NCBI GenBank assembly: GCA_963969595.1 | Contig: OZ018408.1 | Span: forward strand, 48,919,022-48,983,021 | DNA: 64,000 nt | DNA from: Neckera pumila | Taxonomy: Eukaryota > Streptophyta > Bryopsida > Hypnales > Neckeraceae | Direction of reading: 5' to 3' | Shown: positions 35,121 to 44,775 of the stretch, piece by piece | Layout of the letters: each line of letters begins with the position of its first letter | Numbering within the stretch: position 1 is the first letter of the stretch | The notes under the pieces: generated by a model | The model's input: the letters and a program-made list of their open reading frames with translations, nothing else | The model's database searches: none | What the model was told of the DNA's origin: nothing | Made by a program: the position numbers and the translations under genes

Positions 35121-35565
35121 TAAGGTAGAGCAGCCCATTGTGGTCAGATGACCCATATTGGACACCTAATGATCCCATGACAGTTTTTTTGGCCACAATC
35201 AATGTCTAACCTGACACCAATGGAGTGATTAGTGACCTCATTAGGAACACCTGCTTTTTCAGTGTAAATCATTGTAAGAAGTGACTTTTTATAGCCTTCT
35301 ACATTAGAAATTATTGTGACCACTTTAGGTGATTAAGAAGAGCATATTGGATACACTTTTCGTTGGTTATGGGATAGTCTAAAGACTCTTTTGGATAGAT
35401 CACTTCAAAAATCCATAACAAATTCATACTTTGTTTGAAAAATATAATTTCAATTGCTCTCACTATTTCTCACACTTGTCTTCATGTGGGAAAAAATTTG
35501 AAAACTTTCAACAATGGCATGAAGGTAGACTCCAAAGTTTGACCACAATGGGCTGGTTTACCTTA
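35121..35565. mobile_element. TIR element family M, copy 2 (inverted)
   Basis: TAAGGTAGAGCAGCCCATTG and TGGTCA on the left are inverted as TGACCA and CAATGGGCTGGTTTACCTTA on the right. The interior is the reverse of 32243-32683. Confidence 0.7.
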
Positions 35566-35610
35566 ATTTGTTAACTTCATGCGCATGGAATAGTTTTGTT
35601 GAGGGTTTGA

Positions 35611-36545
35611 TACAAAACTAAAGGACTAGCATGCGTTTTTTGGCTGTATAGAAATTTTGGGCAGGTACGTATGACTAGAGATTTCCATACTTTAGGCTGA
35701 AATTTTAATAGAAGGTGAGTGCAAGGAATATCTTTCATATGCACTAAATTTCATGACATTTGGACATGTGAATCAAAAGTTATGGCCTAATATGTTACTT
35801 TTTTTTTGTAACTGGGCAGGTACGGGCAGATAAAAAAAAATCACTTTTTCAAAAACAAAAATTTGAAATTGGTTGGTTTTTTGGAGTCATATTTACGAGG
35901 AAAGCTTTGAAACATTCCATTTTGATCAATGACAGAGTCAAAAGTTATGAAGATTTTTTGTTTGCGGGCAGTTATGGATTCTCTACTCTAAAATAAACTT
36001 TGAAGTCCTTTATCTTACTTAGTTTTCAATATTTTTTGGAAAAATAAAATCCAAGGATGTAGATTATTTATTAAAACACTGCAACCATTGGGATTTGCAT
36101 TTTTCAATTCCCTAATTAAATTCTTGACAATTTAGTACTTTGAATCATTTTCTACTTCTATCTACTTACTATTTTTTTCCTATATGTTGTACAATTCCAA
36201 ATGAAGTGAAAATTTTCAAGCATGTAGCCAATTTATCTAGGAAAAAGAATTTAAAGAGGCACCATAATTTTGGAAATTTTTTCATTGAAAAGTGAGCTTG
36301 TGAAGTGCTACTGCCCTAATTTTTGTAGGGCCAAATAAATGTTTTTAGTGAATTTGAATGCTTATTTCTTGCAATCCACGAGGTGGAAATTTCTGAAATT
36401 TTTACCAAATGTTTTCAAGTCAGCATAATACAAGATCCTAAGGTTACTTGTATCCAAAAAAAAAATTCCAAAAATTAGGTACTTGTACTAAAAATGGCAA
36501 TTTTCGAGCATTTTTGGTGAAAACATAGTCATGGACCTTTAGGGA
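35611..36545. mobile_element. TTAA-type element, subfamily A, left end decayed
   Basis: The right end GGACCTTTAGGGA is followed by TTAA at 36546-36549. The left end TACAAAACTAAAGGACTAGC is a decayed TTAACCCCTAAAGGACCAAC. The interior is colinear with 41705-42631. Confidence 0.7.
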
Positions 36546-36549
36546 TTAA

Positions 36550-37079
36550 AGCCTGATGCATTTTTACCTTGGTGGTTGGCATGTTAACAGGTTGCCGGTG
36601 GGTCAGCCCAGCTTGCAAGCGGATGGCCGGGATTTAGCCAGCCAATTCTCCACTTGCATTTTGCAAGCCGGGTGGAGATGCTCCAACGTTTACAGTAAGG
36701 GTAGAAACACCCAATAGCGTCCCTCTACCTAATCTTTGTTCCTAGATGGACATTAAATCGTCTTTAAACTTCTACTATGATTGGATAAGTGCTGAATTTG
36801 TCAGAATTCAGATTTTGGTCCACCTACAGGACGGATTTTTTTGTTGAAAAGAGCGGTGACCACTAAAAAGAGATTTTTTTTAATTTTTAATTTTTTAATT
36901 CATGATTTTCTCTTGCCTTTACCACAAAAATATTAATTTTTTGAAATGGTGCCTCCAAGTATGCTGAATTTCTTATTTTGACAATTTTGGGTGCTTCCAC
37001 CTTAGAACCTCACCAATCTAATATTCTCTAAACCAATAAGCAATGTCAGGAAGTATTGATAGGCGGTTCCGGCCTAACC
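36550..37079. other. Right end of a GAGCAT-type element, then spacer
   Basis: 36550-36683 ends GCAAGCCGGGTGGAGATGCTC, the inverse of GAGCATCTCCACC, a Harbinger-like terminus. No left partner is certain. The remainder is unrecognised. Confidence 0.4.
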
Positions 37080-37230
37080 CTGTAACGCTGCAGCAAACAC
37101 TAAGTGTCCAATGAATGACAAAGAATCTTTGCATACAGGACAGAAGTGCGATTGTTCATCTTTGGAATTTTGTGCAAAAAGGGAAGACCTTTTACAATAG
37201 CTTGTCCTCAAATGAGTGCTTTTGGTTTTC
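37080..37230. repeat. Fifth unit of the 2-kb tandem repeat (left part)
   Basis: Matches the units at 2224-2820 and breaks off at TTAA (37231-37234), continuing after 38089 with 'gatgatgcactctatgtcaa'. The unit is split by the element below. Confidence 0.8.
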
Positions 37231-37234
37231 TTAA

Positions 37235-38085
37235 CCTCTAAATGCCCAAGGCACCCCACTACAAGAGAATGGGGTGTTTTAAGTGAGTTTTTAAGTATAG
37301 TCTTAGACATAAGGTTTTAAGTAATGACCTTTAAGACAATTTTCAGCAAAAGTTTACTAGAAACACATATATTTCTAGTAAAATTTTGTTGAAAATTGCC
37401 TTAAAGGTCGTTACTTGAAACCTTATGTTTAGGATTATGTTTAAAAACTCAATTAAAACACCCCATTCTCTTGTAGTGCCCAAATCTGGTGTTTGCAAAA
37501 CTTTGAATTTAATTAAAACCTAACCAAATTGTGATTTTTAGTAGTTTATATTTTTAGAAAGTTCTTCTTGAAGTCTAATGTTAGCATCAAAAAACCGATC
37601 TTGAAAATAAATGATAGTGATTTTTCAATTCAAGTTTTTGTAAATGGACAATCTTGACTTCCTATAGTGTTGAGAGCTCTTGAAAATGAGCCTCAAAGAC
37701 ACTAGATCTTGGAGGAAAAGTCACATTCAAAATTCATTTAAAAAAATTGTAGAATAGATTTTAAGAAGCCATAAATTGATCGGGGATATACAAGTTAGGC
37801 CCTTTAACCTCATATTCTTTTGGTCACCAACTTTAGATTTTACTTGTGTAAAGAAGATCAAAAGATTTTTGCAGTTTTAGCACCTTCATGGTCAAATATT
37901 ATAATCTTTCACCCCATAAGTGATGTTGTTGTATTTTCTTTTCCTATAAGATCTCTAATATGTCCAGTTTGAATTTGTACGATTACAAATATAAAAAAAT
38001 TGATACAACTTATCAAAATGTTGGCATTTTGTTCAATTTAGAGCAAATTCCAGGAAGCCCAAAACAGGCCTTGGGCATATAGGGG
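37235..38085. mobile_element. TTAA-bounded element, subfamily B, with nested CACTA-like hairpin
   Basis: TTAA at 37231-37234 and 38086-38089. Ends are CCTCTAAATGCCCAAGG and CCTTGGGCATATAGGGG, an inverted match of about 17 bp. The host repeat has a single TTAA at this point in its copies at 2123-2126 and 2804-2807. Confidence 0.88.
37257..37478. mobile_element. CACTA-like snap-back MITE, 222 bp, CCC target duplication
   Basis: Starts CACTACAAGAGAATGGGG and ends CCCCATTCTCTTGTAGTG, with CCC at 37254-37256 and 37479-37481. The whole element is a near-perfect inverted repeat with arms of about 105 bp. CACTACAAGA ends and 3-bp duplications are typical of plant CACTA (En/Spm) elements. Confidence 0.85.
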
Positions 38086-38159
38086 TTAAGTAGATGATGC
38101 ACTCTATGTCAAAAAGGATGATTTCCGCGGAGACTAGCATGTCCTTATAGGGTTAACAA

Positions 38160-38579
38160 TATGAATCACTTACAAACATCATGACCCTCTCTAGTGTAAT
38201 AACCTTTCTAATGCAATTTGTCAGACAAGTCCCAACTCTATTACTTTAGAGAGGTTCTATTGTAGCAACCTACCATTAGGTTGCCTTCTGCCCTTCCCTC
38301 AACATAATCATGTGGAATATTTCACATCTATTGGTAGTGACAAGGGCAAAATGTCATGAAGCAAGACAATAGTAAATAGTATTGAAAGAACTCAAGAAGC
38401 AAAGAATGACAAGCAATCAAAATTCAAGGTAATAACAATTTAAAAATAATAATAATCAATGAAGTAATCAATAATCAAATTTGAATGTGTCATTTAAATA
38501 TGACATTAGTCAATATAAGAAGCAGGACATTAAATCTGTCTCACAAAGTGGGACCAACAATGTAAATTTTGTATTCTCT
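38160..38579. other. Gene-free spacer
   Basis: No feature recognised. Confidence 0.35.
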
Positions 38580-38760
38580 GAGGTAAAAGTTAAAAAAAGC
38601 CCCCTATTTTGTGTCATGTCTAAGGTATGATGTAGACCTCTCATAGCTAGTTTGAGGTCCTCTGATTGCAAATGTAAATCCAAAATTTGTAAAAAAAAAA
38701 TTGTGGCGAATAAATTTTTTTTGCGTTTTCCCCTGGGATAAATACACCTTCCTCGTCCTA
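38580..38760. mobile_element. Family Q element, degenerate copy
   Basis: The interior ('gccccctattttgtgtcatg', 'ggtcctctgattgcaaatgt') matches 15658-15873. The TIRs are decayed. Confidence 0.5.
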
Positions 38761-38875
38761 ATGCATAGGACGGGTTTAACGTCTCCCCTAGAGGAATATG
38801 TGTAATTCAAAAATTGTTGGATGGTGTTTGTCAAATGACTCAAAGCTGAAGGCTACTGAATAGTGCTTTTTTTTT

Positions 38876-38968
38876 TGGCGATTTGGTGCAAAATTGCACC
38901 AAAATTTTTGACCTAGCACCAAGCCTATAGGAAATTTTTAGTAAAATTTTGGATGAAATCGCCAAAAA
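38876..38968. repeat. Short foldback with TGGCGATTT ends
   Basis: TTGGCGATTTGGTGCAAAA and TTTTGGATGAAATCGCCAA are inverted, with an inner palindrome TGGTGCAAAATTGCACCA. The right end is repeated at about 38990-39005. Confidence 0.5.
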
Positions 38969-39384
38969 ACTTTAAGTTCAAGAAAAATCTTGGATGAAAT
39001 CGCCACATTGTGAATAAAAATAGAATTATAGATATGTAGTATCACATTTTCTATCCAGTACGTGGATGAATGTTGAAACTTGGAGCACCACCGTAACATT
39101 TAATATCGCCACTTTGCCACTTCATGGAAAATGAAAAAAAAAACACTGCTACTGAATGTTATGGACTCTTCTTTTATTTTTACTTTTAGTATTTAGAAAC
39201 CAGTTTTTGATATTGAAAGTGTTGAATAAATGTATCAAAAAGAGTGGAAAATAAAAACCTGTTTTCTGTAGCACAAGATAACTCCATCAACATAACAAAA
39301 GTAAATTGGTCTTAGATTTGGAAGGCAAGCCACTTGTTTACCTCACCCGTGCAATTGACCATCAACTAAATACAAATATCTTAA

Positions 39385-40300
39385 CCCCTAAAGTCCCAAG
39401 GCCATTTTTCTGTCAAAAAACACTCAAAACTGCCATTTTGGCTGCGTTCACCTAAGAACACAAAAAAACATTTTTTTTAGAATCTAACCATAAGATCTTG
39501 TACTTCACTTGTCAAAGATCATGCGGTCAAAATTTCATAAAGTTTGACCGTATAGATCGGAAGATATTAGCATTTAAAGTTGAAAAAGAAAGTTTTTTTG
39601 AACACTAACATGCTATTTCAGATGACTTTGACCGCCATTTGTGGAATTTTTTTGCACTATAGTCTTTGAATTTAAGTTTTTTTATGTTGAAGACATAAGT
39701 TGAAAGTCTACAAAAAAAAATTCAAAAAAAATGCACTTGATTTTCATTCTTTAAAAAATTGTTAAGTAGAAATAAGTCCAAGATTAAAAGAAAAAATAAA
39801 TTGTTAATAGCTCTTAGATGGAATTGAAATACAATAATTCCAATGGTGAAATTGTTTGGGCAAGCAAACACAACACTCTCAGAAAAAAAATTGTAAAAAA
39901 TTAAGAAAATTGCATTCAAAAATGAATCCTACAAATTATTTTTTCAAAAAGATGCTTAGATTGCCCCCAAAACAAGATTGTCCATAAATTGCTCATTATT
40001 AGTCTAAATAAAATGATTCAAGGCTTCACATTTGGACAAAAATATAAAGTTTTAGAGAAAAAAATAAATTATTTTGACTTTTTGCAAAAAGAATTGTGCT
40101 GCCCACCAAGTTCAATTTGAGGCTTTTTGTGATATAACTTTTGCTCCCGGGCACCAATTGAAATAAAAATTATATTCCCACAAAGCTAATTAGTTTTTCT
40201 ACCTTATGGAAAAGTTCAAAAATTTTCACTAAAAATTCAGCCCATAGGTACCTGCCCGAAATCAAATTTGTTCCCCAAGGGGACAATGGGACTTTAGGGG
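39385..40300. mobile_element. TTAA-bounded element, subfamily A, 916 bp
   Basis: TTAA at 39381-39384 and 40301-40304. Ends are CCCCTAAAGTCCCAAGG and GGGACTTTAGGGG. This is a well-preserved reference copy, with the GGTACCTGCCCGAAA arm near 40245 matching the inverse arm of 33802. There is no open frame above 70 codons. Confidence 0.88.
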
Positions 40301-40304
40301 TTAA

Positions 40305-41132
40305 GTCTATGTAAAAGGAGAAAAGCCTTAGGAAAATTAAGTGTCATTGTTAATTGCAAAATCTTTTTGATTTTAGAAGAGAAGTAGTATGTAGAATAAT
40401 TCTTGTTCCTTCCAAAAATAAATTACTTAGAACATCTATAATACTTTACGACAAACACTCGGCATCTCAAAATATTGAATGACAAGGTGCAATTAAACTC
40501 ATGTAAAGTCTTTGGTATTTTTCTTGTTAGATTCCATTCCAAAGAGAGCCAACATCCATATGGTGTGTGAAAAATGTTTTCAAGAGTTAATTACAAGAGC
40601 TTGCAATATGGATGAAGTACACTCAATTGTTATGAACAAGTAAACTTTGTCTATTTCTCAAATAGTGGGACTAACTTCGTCTCTCAGTTGTTTATGGCTT
40701 TGTTCAAGGATCCAAAGAAATTTGTGTAAAAATGAGAAGAAAATGGAAGAAAGGCTTGCAAAAATGAAAATCTTATGCATAAATATTTCTTTCAAGATAT
40801 AATTTATTGATTGTAGATCAAGAAGAAGGAGTTGATAATGCATTGACGTAACTTACATGTGGAAATGCTAAAATAGGATTGTGCTTAAGGAGGAGGTTGC
40901 CTTACATAGGTGTACTATGTATAGGAGTGTGTTCTGGTTTATATGAATTGGAACTGGCAGTAGGAATTAGTAAGCTTACATAACTTTGGCAATGCACACC
41001 ACTTGTATATTGTTGGTGCAGCGAGAAAGCAAAATTTACCTTTGTATTAGAGGATACTTTTAGAGCCCAAGTGCTTTATGGAATATATACCTCCTATCTT
41101 AGCATTGCTGCATTTTTCAAGGGAGGTGTAAG
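40305..41132. other. Gene-free spacer
   Basis: AT-rich; the minus frame at 40658-40843 has no recognisable domain. 41045-41065 resembles the TTTTAGAGC end of the 20583 family. Confidence 0.35.
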
Positions 41133-41230
41133 GTTGGTCTTGGAGCATAAATGAGAGCACCCAAAGCTTGGTGTCAAAGACCCATATAGACACCAAGCTT
41201 TGGTGCTCTCAGTGGTGCTCCACAACCAAC
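41133..41230. repeat. 98-bp hairpin, arms about 42 bp
   Basis: GTTGGTCTTGGAGCATAAAT and GAGAGCACCCAAAGCTTGG are inverted as CCAAGCTTTGGTGCTCTC and GTGGTGCTCCACAACCAAC around a short loop. The dimensions fit a foldback MITE or a small-RNA precursor. Confidence 0.75.
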
Positions 41231-41704
41231 TTTCTATTAGAAGATGCTTTTAGTGACCACTTTGTTTCAACTTCAAAAATTCATAATTAATTTTACAAAG
41301 CTCTAAAAAATATGAAATAACTTTGGATTAGATGTTAATTCCGTTTGCTTTTCAAGAAAAAATTACTAAATTTTATTCAAGAAGTCTAATTTCCCCAACT
41401 TAAATAGGCACTTATGATGAACCTCCTAGGTTTTAGAGCATTGCCATTGGGCTCACCACTCAGCCTTAGCATTCTAGGCTTGTTGCGCTTGTTTGCATAA
41501 TAACGTCTTTATACTAGTATCTTTTTACGCCAGTACAAGTTGTGCCATTCTTCCGGTCACTCTCACATTTGTTCATCAATAGAGGGCCATTGTAGCGGGT
41601 AGTTTTACATTCCCGCCCACTTGGTCAACTTTGACTATGATGGCCTTAGTGGAAGATGTGGAGGCTATTGAGAGGTGTGAGAAGAAAGAAAAGAATTTAA
41701 TTAA

Positions 41705-42631
41705 CCCCTAAAGGACCAACATGGATTTTTTGGCCGTATAGAATTTTTGGGCAGGTACATATGACTAGAAGTTTCCATATTTTTGGCTGAAATTTTAAAT
41801 AGAAGGTGGGGGCGAGGAATATCTTTCATATGCACCAAATTTCATGACATTTGGAAATACGAGTCAAAAGTTATGGCCTAATTTGTTACTTTTTTTTGTA
41901 ACTGGGCAGTACGGGCAGATAAAAAAAAGCCACTTTTTTCAAAAACAAAAATTTGAAATTGGTTTTCTATAGTTATATATAGGTAAAAAGCTTTGAATCA
42001 TCCCATTTTGATCAATGAGTCAAAAGCTATAAAGATTTTAAGTTTGCGGGCAGTTATGGATTCTCTACTCTAAAATAAACTTTGAAGTCCTTTTATCTTA
42101 CTCAATTTTCAATAGTTTTTGAAAAAAATAAAATCCAAGGATGTAGATTATTTATTACAACATTGCCACGATTGGGATTAGCAATTTTTGATTCCATAAT
42201 TACATTCTTGACAATTTTGTATTTTGAATCATTCTCTACTACTATCTACTCACTATTTTTTTCCTATATGTTGTATAATTCCAAATGAAGTGAAAATTTT
42301 CAAGCATGTAGCCAACTTGTCTAGGAAAAAGAATTCAAAGAAGCACCGTCATTTTGGACATTTTTTCATCAAAAAGTGAGCTTGTGAAGTGATGCTGCCC
42401 AATTTTCCGTAGGGCCAAAAAAATGGTTTCAATAATTTTGAATGTTTATATCTTGCAATCCACGCGGTGGAAATTCTTAAAATTTTTACCATGTGTTTCA
42501 AGTCACCATAATACAAGATCCTACGGTTACTTGTGTCAAAAAAAGTTTTTTTTTCAAAAATTAGGTACTTCTACTAAAAATGGCAATTTTCGAGCGTTTT
42601 TGATGAGAACATAGTCATGGAACTTTAGGGG
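41705..42631. mobile_element. TTAA-bounded element, subfamily A, 927 bp
   Basis: TTAA at 41701-41704; the right site has decayed to TCAA at 42632-42635. Ends are CCCCTAAAGGACCAAC and GGAACTTTAGGGG. The interior is the inverse of 48443-49363. Confidence 0.82.
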
Positions 42632-42701
42632 TCAAGCGAGGACTTCAAGGAGTATAAACTCTAGAGTGCACGGCCACATCTTACGAGAGAGTAAGTGCCT
42701 T

Positions 42702-42822
42702 GCCATTGCCACTTTTTTTTTTTTTTTTTTTTCTTTTTTTTGACACAAATGAAACGGAATTTTATTGCAAAGTGAAAAATACATATCGGCCAGCCACAGG
42801 TGGCCTGGCAGGGAGACCATTA
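42702..42822 (-). mobile_element. LINE/SINE-like 3' tail, minus orientation
   Basis: On the minus strand: CCACCTGTGGCTGGCC, then GCAATAAAATTCCGTTTCA, TTTGTGTC and an A-rich tail (a run of more than 30 A with one G). A second copy is at about 22183-22290. The AATAAA followed by poly-A indicates retroposition of a transcript end. Confidence 0.55.
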
Positions 42823-43251
42823 GGGGTTGTCACGCATCTTTCTTCCTGCCTCGAATTCTCCGAGAATTGGCACGTGGTGCCGTTTGAGTGGCTCCGTAGA
42901 ATGGGTGGAGGTCCAATTTTTGGAGAATTCGAGGCACCCTTTCTTCTCCTCCGCAGGTGAAGAAAGTGGTTGAAACAATTTTCTCCGAGAAATTTTTGGT
43001 CTTCCGCTCCGGTTTTTCACCCCTCTGTTGCTGGGATTTCACCACGCTGTTAGAATTCCACCTCTCCGCACCTCGCTGGAATTTCACCATCGTTGATGTG
43101 GTAAACCCATTCTCTGAGAATTCATCAGAGCACCAAGAAACGGGTGTTACGCATCCTCCGAGCAGGAAGGCTCGCCATTGGCTCCTCCTTTTCCTCTGAA
43201 ATTTCTCGGACTTCCAAGAAACTTCATTCTCCGAGGATGCGTGACAACCCC
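42823..43251. mobile_element. GC-rich TIR element, ends GGGGTTGTCACGCATC, 429 bp
   Basis: Perfect 16-bp TIRs GGGGTTGTCACGCATC and GATGCGTGACAACCCC, flanked by TA on both sides. Inner inverted pairs are present (CTCGAATTCTCCGAGAATTGG against CCAATTTTTGGAGAATTCGAG). The open frames it contains on both strands have no recognised domain. Confidence 0.7.
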
Positions 43252-44346
43252 TATTGCCACTTCTTGATGCCGTGGTGAACTTGAGTGCAACTCGTGGCAC
43301 CGCTCTCTTCCACTCTTCCCGGGAGCGAGTCTCTCCTCAGGCAGTTCAGTTGCTTCAGGGTTGGGCAGCTCTAGATGCTCTCCTCCCACCGAAGAGACAC
43401 ACCCTCTTTGCTTGCAATCCATCAATCCATCAGTTTGGAATTTTGCACAAAATAAACCCACCAAAATCCTTCTAAAAAATCCCAAATAAAATCCCTTTAA
43501 AAAAGCCCAAATAAAAGATAACCAATAAGGCAACAACAGACTCCCCCAAGGTAGGCAGGACCTTTTCCAGTGTTGGCAGGAAAAAGCCAGGGTCCAAGGG
43601 ATTCTCCGCGAGGAACACATTGTCCTGCACCCACTCGATCACACTAATAATAATAAGAACAACATTCCTCATCAATCATTCTTCAGTGCTGGACTGCCTA
43701 GAAAGTTTTATTTATTTATTATTAGGTGTGGGCTATTTCAGAAAAAGAAAAAGAAAAAGACTTTCTTAGACCTCAGGGCTATTTCTTGTGGCGGTGGGCC
43801 TATGGATTTGAGACCCCCTGGGCTAGACTCCGACCCCCCACCTGCTTGCACTAACTTGGTGGGTAGTGTGCAGCTCCAGGTTTTTGTCATTGCCAATTGA
43901 ATAGCAATGAACTGGTTGGGAAGGGGAGCTTTCATGAATGAAGGCCTTTGGAAATCCCAAAGGGGTGGCAGGGGTAGGGTGGGGTGATAAGTGGATTATC
44001 ATGTGGGAAAAAGAAAAGAAAAAGAAAGAGTTACAATATGGAAACAACAACAAACTGTTGGGTAGGGGTCAGAGAGAAAGAGAGAGAGGGTAACATTATT
44101 TGTCGAGGAAAAAAAAAAAAAAGGGTAACTTTAATCACCAAGGGGGGCATTTGAGAGCCCTTGTGGGAATAAAAGAAAAAAAAAGAAAAAAATCTCACTA
44201 TGTGGAGGATTGAGATTGGAGAGATATGATCAACTTTGCTTCAAATAAAGAGGGTGAACAAGGAAGGATGGAAAGGAGGAAGGTAATGCAACTAGTCACT
44301 ACAGGAAGCTCTTGAAGAAGTGTTGTAATGAAATTCTTCCATTTTC
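43252..44346. other. Moderately GC-rich stretch, no assigned gene
   Basis: The minus-strand frame 43472-43675 begins with two Met and encodes a mainly hydrophobic 67-residue peptide (motif ENPLDPGFFLPTLEKVLPTL). It could be an exon of an unknown gene, but I see neither splice context nor family. GA-rich and AG-rich simple runs lie at about 43739-43760, 44000-44030 and 44072-44090. Confidence 0.3.
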
Positions 44347-44560
44347 ATGATGCTCATTTGCACTCTTTTCAACATGTGTTGTAATAAATCTTTTTCATTT
44401 CATACTTTTCTCAACATGTATCGTAATAGAATTCTTCCATTTCGTACTCTTTTCAACATGTGTCATAATAGAGTTCTTCTATTTCGTACTCTTTTCAACA
44501 TGTGTCATAATGGAATTCTTCCATTTCAAGATACTCATTCATATTCTTTTCAACATGTAT
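44347..44560. repeat. 42-bp tandem repeat, about five units
   Basis: Units of the form CTTTTCAACATGTGTC, AATAGAATTCTTCCATTTC recur with a 42-bp period, so one frame stays open as a 14-residue repeat (FNMCHN..LPFRTL). The array looks like a minisatellite rather than a gene. Confidence 0.8.
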
Positions 44561-44775
44561 CTATATTTAATATATGCTTGAGCCTACTATTAATTATTGG
44601 TGCTTTATAAAGGTGGACTTTGGAAGTGAGAATCTATTCATTACGGGGATGAAGTTCTCAACAACATGTGCCTATATTTGGTATATGAGTGAGCCTACTA
44701 TCAATTATTGGTGCTCTACAAAGGTGGACTTTGGAAGTAAATATAAGGCTATTATGGGGATGAAGTATTCCGCTT
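44551..44775. repeat. 111-bp direct duplication
   Basis: CAACATGT..CTATATTT and GAGCCTACTAT.AATTATTGG recur at 44551 and 44662, a period of 111 bp or 37 codons. It abuts the 42-bp array and starts within its last CAACATGT unit. Confidence 0.8.

Noticed and set aside
43472..43675. Small hydrophobic membrane protein on the minus strand
   Set aside because: Attractive sequence but no homology recalled, no splice or poly-A context, and it lies between repeats; described only as a note in the region entry.
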